Shown piece by piece: positions 7,613-13,592 of a stretch of 17,566 nucleotides of DNA; the stretch's first letter is position 1, and each line of letters opens with the position of its first letter. Below the pieces are notes generated by a model. It did not search any database. It was not told the origin of the DNA and saw only the letters and a program-made list of their open reading frames with translations. Both the position numbers and the translations under genes were made by a program. Location of the stretch: assembly GCA_045534445.1 (NCBI GenBank), contig JAZSJQ010000014.1, positions 1 through 17,566 on the forward strand. The letters are read 5' to 3'. This DNA is from JAISGQ01 sp045534445 (GTDB lineage: Bacteria > Bacillota > Clostridia > Oscillospirales > Acutalibacteraceae).

Positions 7613-7641
7613 TTGCAGAATAAAGAGAGATATGGTAGAAT
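7613..7641 (+). promoter_or_regulatory. Sigma-A-type promoter of the NlpC/SH3 protein gene
   Basis: TTGCAG (7613-7618), a 17-base spacer and TAGAAT (7636-7641), with TG one base before the -10 (extended -10). It lies about 50 bases before the start codon, whose ribosome site is GGAGGTAAC. Confidence 0.72.
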
Positions 7642-7692
7642 TAAATCCGGTAAAAGGCAAAAGCTTTTTTGCATGTAATCTGGAGGTAACAT

Positions 7693-9765
7693 ATGAAAAA
7701 ACTTGCTAAGTATTTAGTGACTGCAATATTGTGTGCAGCGGTAATGCTGGGAATTATAATTCCTGCAGCACCTGCGGCAGAAGCAGCTGTGATAAGCGGA
7801 AAGACAGGAATAGGAATGGCGGAATGGGCATTGCGCGCATATCGCGAAGGCTGGTCGTACAAGTATGGCGGTTCTTCGGCAGGCGCAGTTGACTGTTCCG
7901 GACTTATCCGTTCCTACTGCAACGGTAAGGGCGGCGGAGCTAAGGCTCTTATGGATGCTTCTTCCGAAAAAGGAAAAATGAGCACCATTCCCAGAATCCA
8001 CGGTCTCGGTCTGTGGCTTGACGGTCATGCCGGTGTTTATGTGGGAAGGGACGAAAACGGTGTCGATATGGCAGTGGATGCCAGAAATGCCAAGAAAGAT
8101 ATGCAGTATGACGAGCTTTTAGGCAACTATTGGCCTGTATGGGTAAACTGGTATAAGATAGATATGGTATCATATCCCACAACGGGATGGTATGAGTTTG
8201 ACGGCAATACATACTATTACCACAACGGTGAATTTGTTGTAGGCTATTTTACTGTTGACGGAATCACATACGATTTCGGAAAATCCGGTGCATATAAAGG
8301 ACTTGCTCCCGAAAATGCCGAGAATGAGAAGACCGTAACGGCAGTAACAGGCGGCATCAACATCCGAAGCGGTCCGGGCACAGCACATCCTGTTATTGCA
8401 AGCTCGGTATGTGCAAAGAAATATTCCTGCCTTGATACAAAGGTCGTTGACGGACTTTTGTGGTACAATATAGTTTATTCCGGAACCAAAACCGGCTGGA
8501 TAAGTCAGAATTATATGAGAGCCGACCAGCAGGAGGAAACCGAATCCACTGCACCTAAGACAGGACAGAAGAGACTCAAGGTCACAGGCTCCACAGTCAA
8601 CGTCCGCAATGGAGCAGGTACAGAGTACAGCAAGATAACGAGCGTAACAAGGAATAACGAATATGAATACACCGAAGAAGCAAAGGATTCAAAGGGCGTA
8701 ACATGGTATAAGATAATTATCAGCAGTACAGTAAGCGGTTGGATAATAAGCGACTATGTTGATATAGTGGAGATACCCACAGGCTCGGCACCGGAGACAG
8801 GAATCACCGGCGCAACCGACGCAACAACATCAGCCACTTCAGATGTTGCCGATGCGACTGATGCAACTACAGTATCCACCAATGCGACAACAGAATCAAC
8901 AGAGTCAACGACTGCAACAACTGCAACAACTACAACAACTACAACAACTACAACAACTACAACAACTACAACAACTACAACAAAGGCGACCACTTCTGCC
9001 ACAGCCGCCCAAAATAAGGTGAAAATAACAGGTAAGATTGTCAATGTTCGCAAGGGTGCAGGAACAGGGTACGCAGTGGTAACAACCGTACAAAAAGACA
9101 GCATCTATACATATACAGAGACAAAGATCGTCGGTGAAGAGGTGTGGTACAAGATAACCGTAGGCAGCAAGACCGGATGGGTAATCGGAACCTATGCAAA
9201 GGAAGTATCAAATGCTGCTACAACAACCGCTGCAACAACGGCAACCACAACTGTAACAGAACCCGGCTCAACTACTGCAACAAAGGCAACCACTACTGCC
9301 ACAGCCGCTCAGAACAAGGTTAAGATTACAGGCGAGATCGTCAACGTCCGCAAGGGTGCAGGCACAAATTACGGAGTGATAACAACCGTTAAAAAGAACA
9401 GCACCTATGTGTACACCGAGACAAAAACTGTCAACGGCGATGTATGGTATAAGATAACCGTCAGCGGTAAATCGGGCTGGGTAATCGGAACCTATGCAAA
9501 GGCAGTGTCGAGCGGAACAACCACCAAGGCAACAACCACCACTACCAAGGCAACTACAGCCGCCCCGAAGAAGGTAAAGATAACGGGCTCCGTAGTAAAC
9601 GTCCGCAAAGGCGCGGGAACAGGATATGCAGTGGTAACGACTGTCAAGAAAGGCAGCACCTATGTATATACCGAGACAAAGACCGTCAGCGGCAAGGTAT
9701 GGTACAAAATAACAGTCAACGGCAAAACAGGCTGGGTAAGAGGCGACTACGCAAAGAAAGTCTGA
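7693..9765 (+). CDS. Secreted NlpC/P60-type protein with wall-binding repeat and five SH3b domains
   Basis: A 690-residue exported protein, probably a cell-wall endopeptidase. A signal peptide (1 to about 32, ending AAPAAEAA) precedes a short NlpC/P60-like domain with the catalytic Cys in VDCSG (C68) and His in DGHAGVYVG (H112). The third catalytic residue is not obvious. Residues about 163-202 (GWYEFDGNTYYYHNGEFVVGYF) resemble choline/cell-wall-binding repeats. Five SH3b domains follow at about 214-277, 294-359, 442-505, 542-605 and 627-690, each with an N-[IV]-R-x-G-x-G-T motif and a W[YK]…GW[IV] end. The last three are nearly identical and are joined by Thr/Ala linkers, including 19 consecutive Thr (412-430). 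Peptide bond cleavage in peptidoglycan is the family role, and the exact substrate is unknown. It is divergent from the phosphate regulator and ends with tandem stops and a terminator. Confidence 0.9.
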   Translation: MKKLAKYLVTAILCAAVMLGIIIPAAPAAEAAVISGKTGIGMAEWALRAYREGWSYKYGGSSAGAVDCSGLIRSYCNGKGGGAKALMDASSEKGKMSTIPRIHGLGLWLDGHAGVYVGRDENGVDMAVDARNAKKDMQYDELLGNYWPVWVNWYKIDMVSYPTTGWYEFDGNTYYYHNGEFVVGYFTVDGITYDFGKSGAYKGLAPENAENEKTVTAVTGGINIRSGPGTAHPVIASSVCAKKYSCLDTKVVDGLLWYNIVYSGTKTGWISQNYMRADQQEETESTAPKTGQKRLKVTGSTVNVRNGAGTEYSKITSVTRNNEYEYTEEAKDSKGVTWYKIIISSTVSGWIISDYVDIVEIPTGSAPETGITGATDATTSATSDVADATDATTVSTNATTESTESTTATTATTTTTTTTTTTTTTTTTTTKATTSATAAQNKVKITGKIVNVRKGAGTGYAVVTTVQKDSIYTYTETKIVGEEVWYKITVGSKTGWVIGTYAKEVSNAATTTAATTATTTVTEPGSTTATKATTTATAAQNKVKITGEIVNVRKGAGTNYGVITTVKKNSTYVYTETKTVNGDVWYKITVSGKSGWVIGTYAKAVSSGTTTKATTTTTKATTAAPKKVKITGSVVNVRKGAGTGYAVVTTVKKGSTYVYTETKTVSGKVWYKITVNGKTGWVRGDYAKKV
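8911..8982 (+). repeat. 9-bp tandem repeat encoding poly-Thr
   Basis: Eight tandem copies of a 9-bp unit. The first two are ACTGCAACA and the last six (8929-8982) are exact ACTACAACA. The unit is three codons, so gain or loss by slippage keeps the frame and only changes the length of the Thr linker between SH3b domains 2 and 3. Confidence 0.95.
9016..9762 (+). repeat. Three near-identical SH3b-coding repeats
   Basis: Copies of about 192 bp at 9016-9207, 9316-9507 and 9571-9762 encode SH3b domains 3-5. The proteins share KVKITG.[IV]VNVRKGAGT and KITV…GWV blocks. The first two copies are also preceded by matching linker ends (ATAAQN). SH3b domains 1 and 2 are much more diverged, so copies 3-5 look like recent internal duplications. 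Confidence 0.85.
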
Positions 9766-9772
9766 TAAAACG

Positions 9773-9805
9773 ATCACCGATACCTCGCGTATCGGTGATT
9801 TTGCT
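9773..9805 (+). terminator. Terminator of the NlpC/SH3 gene
   Basis: ATCACCGATA (9773-9782) and TATCGGTGAT (9790-9799) make a perfect 10-bp stem with a 7-base loop, followed by TTTGCTT. Its tail abuts the -35 of the next promoter. Confidence 0.85.
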
Positions 9806-9833
9806 TGAAATAGGCGGAATATTATGATATAAT
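9805..9833 (+). promoter_or_regulatory. Sigma-A-type promoter of the DtxR-like regulator and trmB
   Basis: TTGAAA (9805-9810), 17 bases, TATAAT (9828-9833), with TG one base upstream of the -10. This near-consensus promoter is about 24 bases from the TTG start of the regulator once the start site is placed. I saw no clear inverted-repeat operator overlapping it. Confidence 0.8.
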
Positions 9834-9863
9834 TAATTTAATAACATTTGGGGAGGGCTGATT

Positions 9864-10235
9864 TTGCATCTTCAGGAATCGGGCGAAATGTATATTGAGT
9901 CCATTTATGTTCTTTTAAAGAAAAGTAATGCAGTCAGATCAATAGACGTCGGAGAATATATGGGATATTCAAAACCGAGCGTCAGCCGTGCGATAGGGTT
10001 GCTTAAAAACGGAGGATATGTAAAAGTTGATGAAAACGGCTATCTTACACTGACAGAGGCAGGGCTTGAGGTTGCGGAAAAGATGTATGAGCGACATACT
10101 CTTCTGACCGATTTTCTTGTGAGGCTTGGAGTCAACGGTGAGACTGCCGCAGAGGACGCCTGTAAAATAGAGCACGTTATAAGTGATGAGTCCTTTGAGG
10201 CCATAAAGAAATACGCATCTGAAAGAAACAAATAA
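9864..10235 (+). CDS. DtxR/MntR-family metal-dependent repressor, short form, TTG start
   Basis: A 123-residue DNA-binding repressor that senses a divalent metal. The N-terminal winged helix includes SIDVGEYMGYSKPSVSRAIGLLKNGGYV (about 26-53). A metal-binding/dimerisation domain follows, with H78 and ACKIEHVISDE (99-109). The probable ligands are M9, C100, E103 and H104, which match the Met/Cys/Glu/His set of iron-sensing DtxR/IdeR rather than the Asp/Glu set of manganese-sensing MntR. It ends right after this domain and lacks the third SH3-like/FeoA domain of longer members. The start is TTG at 9864, seven bases after GGGAGGG; the next in-frame ATG would remove the start of the metal site (ESGEMYIES). 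It is followed by trmB after 57 bases. Iron sensing is an inference from ligands. Confidence 0.9.
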   Translation: MHLQESGEMYIESIYVLLKKSNAVRSIDVGEYMGYSKPSVSRAIGLLKNGGYVKVDENGYLTLTEAGLEVAEKMYERHTLLTDFLVRLGVNGETAAEDACKIEHVISDESFEAIKKYASERNK

Positions 10236-10242
10236 ATGATCT

Positions 10243-10270
10243 CTGACCGTTGGAGCCTGCCAACGGTCAG
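10243..10270 (+). promoter_or_regulatory. Hairpin between the DtxR-like gene and trmB
   Basis: CTGACCGTTGG (10243-10253) and CCAACGGTCAG (10260-10270) form a perfect 11-bp stem with a 6-base loop. No T run follows. It ends ten bases before the GGAGG of trmB. It may be an mRNA processing or translation-tuning hairpin, or a weak terminator. Confidence 0.65.
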
Positions 10271-10292
10271 AATTGCTGTCGGAGGAATGAAT

Positions 10293-10964
10293 ATGAGATT
10301 GAGACATAAAAAGAATCTCGGCGAAAGGATGGAAAGAAGCGCAGGAGTTCAGATAATCGTAAAGTGTGAGGATAAGGACAGCCGCAGAGAAATAAACGGC
10401 GAGGAGTATCTTGACCTTGCGGAGATATTCGGCAGAGAAGCGCCTCTTTACCTTGAGATAGGCTGCGGCAAGGGCAGGTTTGCCTGTGAACTGGCGAAGG
10501 CAAATCCCGATGTGAACATCATCGCGGTGGAAATGCAGGAGAATGTTATCGTAACAGCCTGTGAGACCTGTATGGCAGAGGGAATAGAGAATCTGAGATT
10601 CATGTGTATAGGAGCGGAGTATCTCAACAGATTTATTCCCAAAGGCGCTGCAGAAAAAATCTACCTCAATTTTTCCTGTCCCTATCCCAAGGAGCATTAC
10701 AGAAACCACAGGCTTACCTCACAGCGTTTCCTGTCTCTCTACAGAGACCTTCTGAAAGAGGACGGCAGAATAGAGCAGAAGACAGATAACAGAGGCTTTT
10801 TTGAGTATTCAATACAGAGCTTTTCCGAGAATGGGTATATAATACGCAACGTATCACTGGATCTGCACAACAGCGGCTTTGAGGGGAATATCGTGACCGA
10901 ATATGAACAGAAATTCTCATCACTCGGTCAGCCCATATACAGACTTGAAGCCTATCTTAAATGA
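10293..10964 (+). CDS. trmB: TrmB-like tRNA (guanine-N7)-methyltransferase with altered catalytic motif
   Basis: A 223-residue SAM-dependent methyltransferase, related to the enzyme that makes m7G46 in tRNA. The SAM motif is LEIGCGKGRF (54-63), with acidic E80 in AVEMQENVI. The C-terminal family blocks QKTDNRGFFEYSI (162-174) and VTEYEQKFSSLGQPIYRLEA (201-220) are intact. The central motif, normally SDPWPKxRHxKRRLT, reads SCPYPKEHYRNHRLT (128-142): the usual Asp is C129, Trp is Y131, and the His and first Arg of the basic part are Y136 and H139. The ATG at 10293 was chosen because GGAGG is seven bases upstream; the ATG at 10287 is too close to it. It is co-directional with the regulator and followed by a terminator. 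Activity or tRNA specificity may differ from standard TrmB. Confidence 0.9.
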   Translation: MRLRHKKNLGERMERSAGVQIIVKCEDKDSRREINGEEYLDLAEIFGREAPLYLEIGCGKGRFACELAKANPDVNIIAVEMQENVIVTACETCMAEGIENLRFMCIGAEYLNRFIPKGAAEKIYLNFSCPYPKEHYRNHRLTSQRFLSLYRDLLKEDGRIEQKTDNRGFFEYSIQSFSENGYIIRNVSLDLHNSGFEGNIVTEYEQKFSSLGQPIYRLEAYLK

Positions 10965-10966
10965 TT

Positions 10967-10997
10967 AAAAGCACCCGATGCAAATCGGGTGCTTTTT
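10967..10997. terminator. Bidirectional terminator between trmB and the MATE gene
   Basis: AAAAGCACCCGAT (10967-10979), a GCAA loop, then ATCGGGTGCTTTTT (10984-10997). The A and T runs on both sides serve both convergent genes. The core stem is identical to that of the terminator at 13197. Confidence 0.93.
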
Positions 10998-11002
10998 GAT
11001 AT

Positions 11003-12394
11003 TTACTTTGAATCCGCAGTTTTGGGTGCTTTTGCAAGAATCTTTTTAATGCTCAGGAAGAACAGACTTCCTGCTGCGATAACGGAAATGGCATCAGCAA
11101 CAGGCTCAGCAAGAAAAACAGCAAAGACTTTATCGGAAAATAGATTAGGAAGAATATATATAAGGGGAATAAGCAGAATGATTTTTCTTAGTGCAGCAAT
11201 AAACAGAGATGTTTTTGCCTGCCCCAGAGCAACAAAGGTCTGCTGAGCAGCCATCTGAATACCGAAAAAGCCCATTGCACCGAGATAGATGTGAAGAGCC
11301 CATACAGTTATGTCCATAAGAGACTCAGACTCGCTGTTGAATAAACTTACAAAAAATTCCGGGAAGATCTGAAGAATTATCCAGAATACGAGAGTGTAGG
11401 CAAAGCAGCATACGAACAGAATACGGTATGCCTTTATGACCCTGTCTGTCTTTCCCGCACCGTAATTGTAGCTGATAATGGGCTGTGTGCCCTGAGCAAG
11501 TCCCTGGGTGGGCATCATCATAAGCTGCATAATGCTTGCAAGAATGGTCATAGCGCCGACTGCGGCATCACCGCCGTACTTTGAAAGCGAAGAATTGAAT
11601 GCAATGTTGAGTATGCTTTCCGTTGCGGTCATGATAAAAGGGGAGATACCGAGAGCCAGAACAGAGCCGACGATCTTTGCATCAAGGATAAAATTCTCTT
11701 TTCTGATGCGCAGATGAGTCTTTTTGCCGCAGAGGAAAAGAATTACCCACACAGCAGAAACCGCCTGAGAAATCACTGTTGCAAGAGCAGCACCCTTAAC
11801 ACCCATGTCAAAAACGAAAATAAACAAGGGATCAAGAACAATGTTTACGATTGCGCCGATGACAACAGTAAGCATTGAGATCTTGGCAAAGCCCTGCGCG
11901 GTAACAAAGGTGTTGAGACCGAGTGTGAGCATGACAAAGATGTTGCCTGTAAGATAGATTCTTGAATAGTCAAGCGCAAAGGGGAGAGTGTTTTCACTGG
12001 CACCAAACATGATGAGAACAGGCTCTGCAAATATTTCAAGCACAACAGAGAGAAGTATGGCGGCAGCGGCAAGCATCAATGTGCAGTTGCCGAGTATTCT
12101 TTCTGCCGTTTTGCAGTCGCCTTTGCCCATTGCAATGGAAGCCCGAGGAGCGCCTCCTGCGCCGACAAGCATGGAAAATGCGGTGACCAGTATGATAATA
12201 GGCATACAGAGACCGAGTCCCGTAAGAGCCAGTTCGCCGATTTCTGGGATATGACCGATATACATCCTGTCAACCATGTTATAAAGAAGATTTACTATCT
12301 GCGCGACGATAGAAGGCAAAGCGAGTCTGACAATAAGTCTGCCCACACTGCCTGAGCCGAGATCGGTATTATGCCTTAGTTTTGAATCTGTCAT
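11003..12394 (-). CDS. MATE family multidrug/Na+ efflux transporter
   Basis: A 463-residue polytopic membrane protein of the MATE (MatE/NorM-DinF) family, which exports drugs or metabolites using an ion gradient. The N-terminal half starts LIVRLALPSIVAQIVNLLYNMVDRMYIGHI, a typical MATE first helix. About twelve hydrophobic segments are present in two halves, with the family-like GAGGAPRASIAMGKGD loop at about 77-92 and the second-half PTQGLAQGTQPIISYNYGA at about 305-323. The ATG at 12394 is preceded by AGAGGA. The in-frame ATG at 12526 lies upstream of the promoter and was rejected. It is divergent from the Mn-catalase-like gene, with a consensus promoter and a palindrome between them. The substrate cannot be told from sequence. 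Confidence 0.93.
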   Translation of the reverse strand: MTDSKLRHNTDLGSGSVGRLIVRLALPSIVAQIVNLLYNMVDRMYIGHIPEIGELALTGLGLCMPIIILVTAFSMLVGAGGAPRASIAMGKGDCKTAERILGNCTLMLAAAAILLSVVLEIFAEPVLIMFGASENTLPFALDYSRIYLTGNIFVMLTLGLNTFVTAQGFAKISMLTVVIGAIVNIVLDPLFIFVFDMGVKGAALATVISQAVSAVWVILFLCGKKTHLRIRKENFILDAKIVGSVLALGISPFIMTATESILNIAFNSSLSKYGGDAAVGAMTILASIMQLMMMPTQGLAQGTQPIISYNYGAGKTDRVIKAYRILFVCCFAYTLVFWIILQIFPEFFVSLFNSESESLMDITVWALHIYLGAMGFFGIQMAAQQTFVALGQAKTSLFIAALRKIILLIPLIYILPNLFSDKVFAVFLAEPVADAISVIAAGSLFFLSIKKILAKAPKTADSK

Positions 12395-12428
12395 ATAATC
12401 CTCTTTTCGATGAATAGTGAATATCAAT

Positions 12429-12457
12429 ATTTTATCCTTGAGGAAATTCTGTGTCAA
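12429..12457 (-). promoter_or_regulatory. Sigma-A-type promoter of the MATE gene
   Basis: Minus strand TTGACA (12452-12457), 17 bases, TAAAAT (12429-12434). This is a consensus -35 with a near-consensus -10. Confidence 0.8.
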
Positions 12458-12461
12458 TACA

Positions 12462-12479
12462 GCTGATATGAATATCAGC
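12462..12479. promoter_or_regulatory. Palindromic operator candidate between MATE and Mn-catalase-like genes
   Basis: GCTGATATGAATATCAGC is an 18-bp inverted repeat with perfect 8-bp arms. It lies four bases upstream of the MATE -35 and 40 bases before the Mn-catalase-like start. Its right half TGAATATCA recurs at 12418-12426, just downstream of the MATE -10. I could not place a convincing promoter for the plus-strand gene. Confidence 0.5.
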
Positions 12480-12518
12480 GGAAAGTTTGCATACACTGAA
12501 TGAAAAGGAGGCAACAAT

Positions 12519-13187
12519 ATGTTCAAACATGAAAAAATGCTGTTTCATCCGGTGGAAATCGAGAGGGCAAATCCTCAGTATGCAGCACTGCTTCAGGAGC
12601 AGCTTGGCGGCGGAAACGGTGAGCTGAAGGCTGCGATGCAGTATATGTCCCAGAGTTTTCGGATAAAGGATCCTGAGATAAAGGACCTGTTTATGGATAT
12701 TGCGGCGGAAGAACTCAGCCATATGGAAATGGTTGCACAGACGATAAATCTTCTGAACGGACATGATGTTGATGCGGAAAAGACAGCAGCAGGTGAGATA
12801 CAGACCCATGTCCTGCTGGGACTGAACCCGGGACTTATCAATGCATCGGGCTATTCGTGGACGGGGGACTACGTCACGGTAACAGGAGACCTCTGCGCCG
12901 ATCTTCTTTCAAATATAGCATCGGAGCAGAGGGCAAAGGTGGTATATGAATATCTGTACCGCCAGATAAACGATAAAAAGGTAAGAGAGACCATAGATTT
13001 CCTGCTTAATCGAGAGGAAGCCCATAATGCAATGTTCAGAGAGGCGTTCAATAAGGTGCAGCATAGCGGCTCAAACCGCGACTTTGGTACGACAAAGGCG
13101 GCGAAAATGTATTTCAGTCTCTCGGAACCATCGCCCGAAAACAGTCGCTTTACAGATATCAAGGGCAATCCCCCTTCCTTTTCATAA
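12519..13187 (+). CDS. Manganese-catalase / CotJC-like ferritin-fold protein
   Basis: A 222-residue di-metal four-helix-bundle protein of the manganese catalase family (which also includes spore-coat CotJC). The expected ligands are in place: E35 (GELKAAMQY), E65 and H68 (AAEELSHMEMV), E136 (SNIASEQRAK) and H169 (REEAHNAMF). Family motifs LQEQLGGGNGEL and GDLCADLLSNIASE are clear. If active, it would convert hydrogen peroxide to water and oxygen in the cytosol. It is shorter than the larger Mn catalases and close to CotJC length, so a structural or coat role is possible. The start ATG follows AAGGAGGCAAC. It is divergent from the MATE gene and followed by a terminator. Members of this family are common in anaerobes as peroxide protection. 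Confidence 0.92.
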   Translation: MFKHEKMLFHPVEIERANPQYAALLQEQLGGGNGELKAAMQYMSQSFRIKDPEIKDLFMDIAAEELSHMEMVAQTINLLNGHDVDAEKTAAGEIQTHVLLGLNPGLINASGYSWTGDYVTVTGDLCADLLSNIASEQRAKVVYEYLYRQINDKKVRETIDFLLNREEAHNAMFREAFNKVQHSGSNRDFGTTKAAKMYFSLSEPSPENSRFTDIKGNPPSFS

Positions 13188-13196
13188 TGCTGAACA

Positions 13197-13224
13197 GCAC
13201 CCGATACATAAATCGGGTGCTTTG
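13197..13224 (+). terminator. Terminator of the Mn-catalase-like gene
   Basis: GCACCCGAT (13197-13205), a 6-base loop, and ATCGGGTGC (13212-13220), followed by TTTGATATAT. The short T run makes it weaker than the copy at 10967. Confidence 0.8.
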
Positions 13225-13265
13225 ATATATTGACGCAAAAAACAGGTCAATTTTAGAATTGATAC

Positions 13266-13294
13266 TTGAAAAAAATATATAAACATGCTAACAT
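13266..13294 (+). promoter_or_regulatory. Promoter of tRNA-Leu
   Basis: TTGAAA (13266-13271), 17 bases, TAACAT (13289-13294), with TG one base before the -10. The predicted start is about seven bases before the tRNA. An inverted repeat TCAATT-TTAG-AATTGA lies just upstream (about 13248-13263) and has no assigned role. Confidence 0.65.
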
Positions 13295-13307
13295 AATATA
13301 GCGTTTT

Positions 13308-13394
13308 GCCGGTGTGGTGGAATAGGCAGACACAAGGGATTTAAAATCCCTCGTTAGTTATATCGTACCGGTTCAAGTCCGGTCACCGGCACCA
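13308..13394 (+). tRNA. tRNA-Leu (anticodon TAA), CCA encoded
   Basis: Acceptor arms GCCGGTG (13308-13314) and CACCGGC pair fully. The anticodon stem AGGGA/TCCCT encloses the loop TTTAAAA with anticodon TAA, reading UUA/UUG. A long variable arm fits class II tRNA-Leu. The T arm is ACCGG-TTCAAGT-CCGGT. Discriminator A and a genomic CCA (13392-13394) complete it. Confidence 0.98.
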
Positions 13395-13395
13395 G

Positions 13396-13436
13396 AAAAG
13401 AACCCACATTTGTCTACGACAAGTGTGGGTTCTTTT
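13396..13436 (+). terminator. Terminator of tRNA-Leu
   Basis: AAAAGAACCCACATTTGTC (13396-13414) and GACAAGTGTGGGTTCTTTT (13418-13436) pair over nearly their whole length with one wobble and a 3-base loop. It starts two bases after the encoded CCA. Confidence 0.93.
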
Positions 13437-13515
13437 CAACCAAATATTCCGTTTGCGCGGAACGTGATATGCTTTACATTTTGTTTGGAATAAAAAATTT
13501 TTTCAAAAAACCATG

Positions 13516-13544
13516 TTGCGCCGAGGCTTTTGTTGGGTTATAAT
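13516..13544 (+). promoter_or_regulatory. Promoter of fucO
   Basis: TTGCGC (13516-13521), 17 bases, consensus TATAAT (13539-13544), about 49 bases before the start codon. The 80 bases upstream (13437-13515) are A/T-rich and contain small imperfect inverted repeats, but no operator I can name. Confidence 0.7.
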
Positions 13545-13592
13545 ATAAAAAACGGAATGTTTTTCAAAAAAAATATCAGGAGGATTATTTCA

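Noticed and set aside
8754..9104. Minus-strand open frame with a long poly-Val stretch
   Set aside because: The Val run is the complement of the ACTACAACA Thr repeat; the plus-strand SH3b gene explains the region.
9969..10709. Minus-strand open frame (246 codons) opposite the DtxR-like and trmB genes
   Set aside because: It spans both well-supported plus-strand genes and has no family signature or ribosome site.
13465..13478. CcpA catabolite-response (cre) site before fucO: TGATATGCTTTACA
   Set aside because: It fits the flanks of the cre pattern, but the conserved central CG is GC here, so it is probably chance.
13480..13510. Rex (redox) operator before fucO
   Set aside because: The A/T-rich TTTG…CAAA symmetry is loose and does not match the TTGTTAA-type arms expected of Rex sites.
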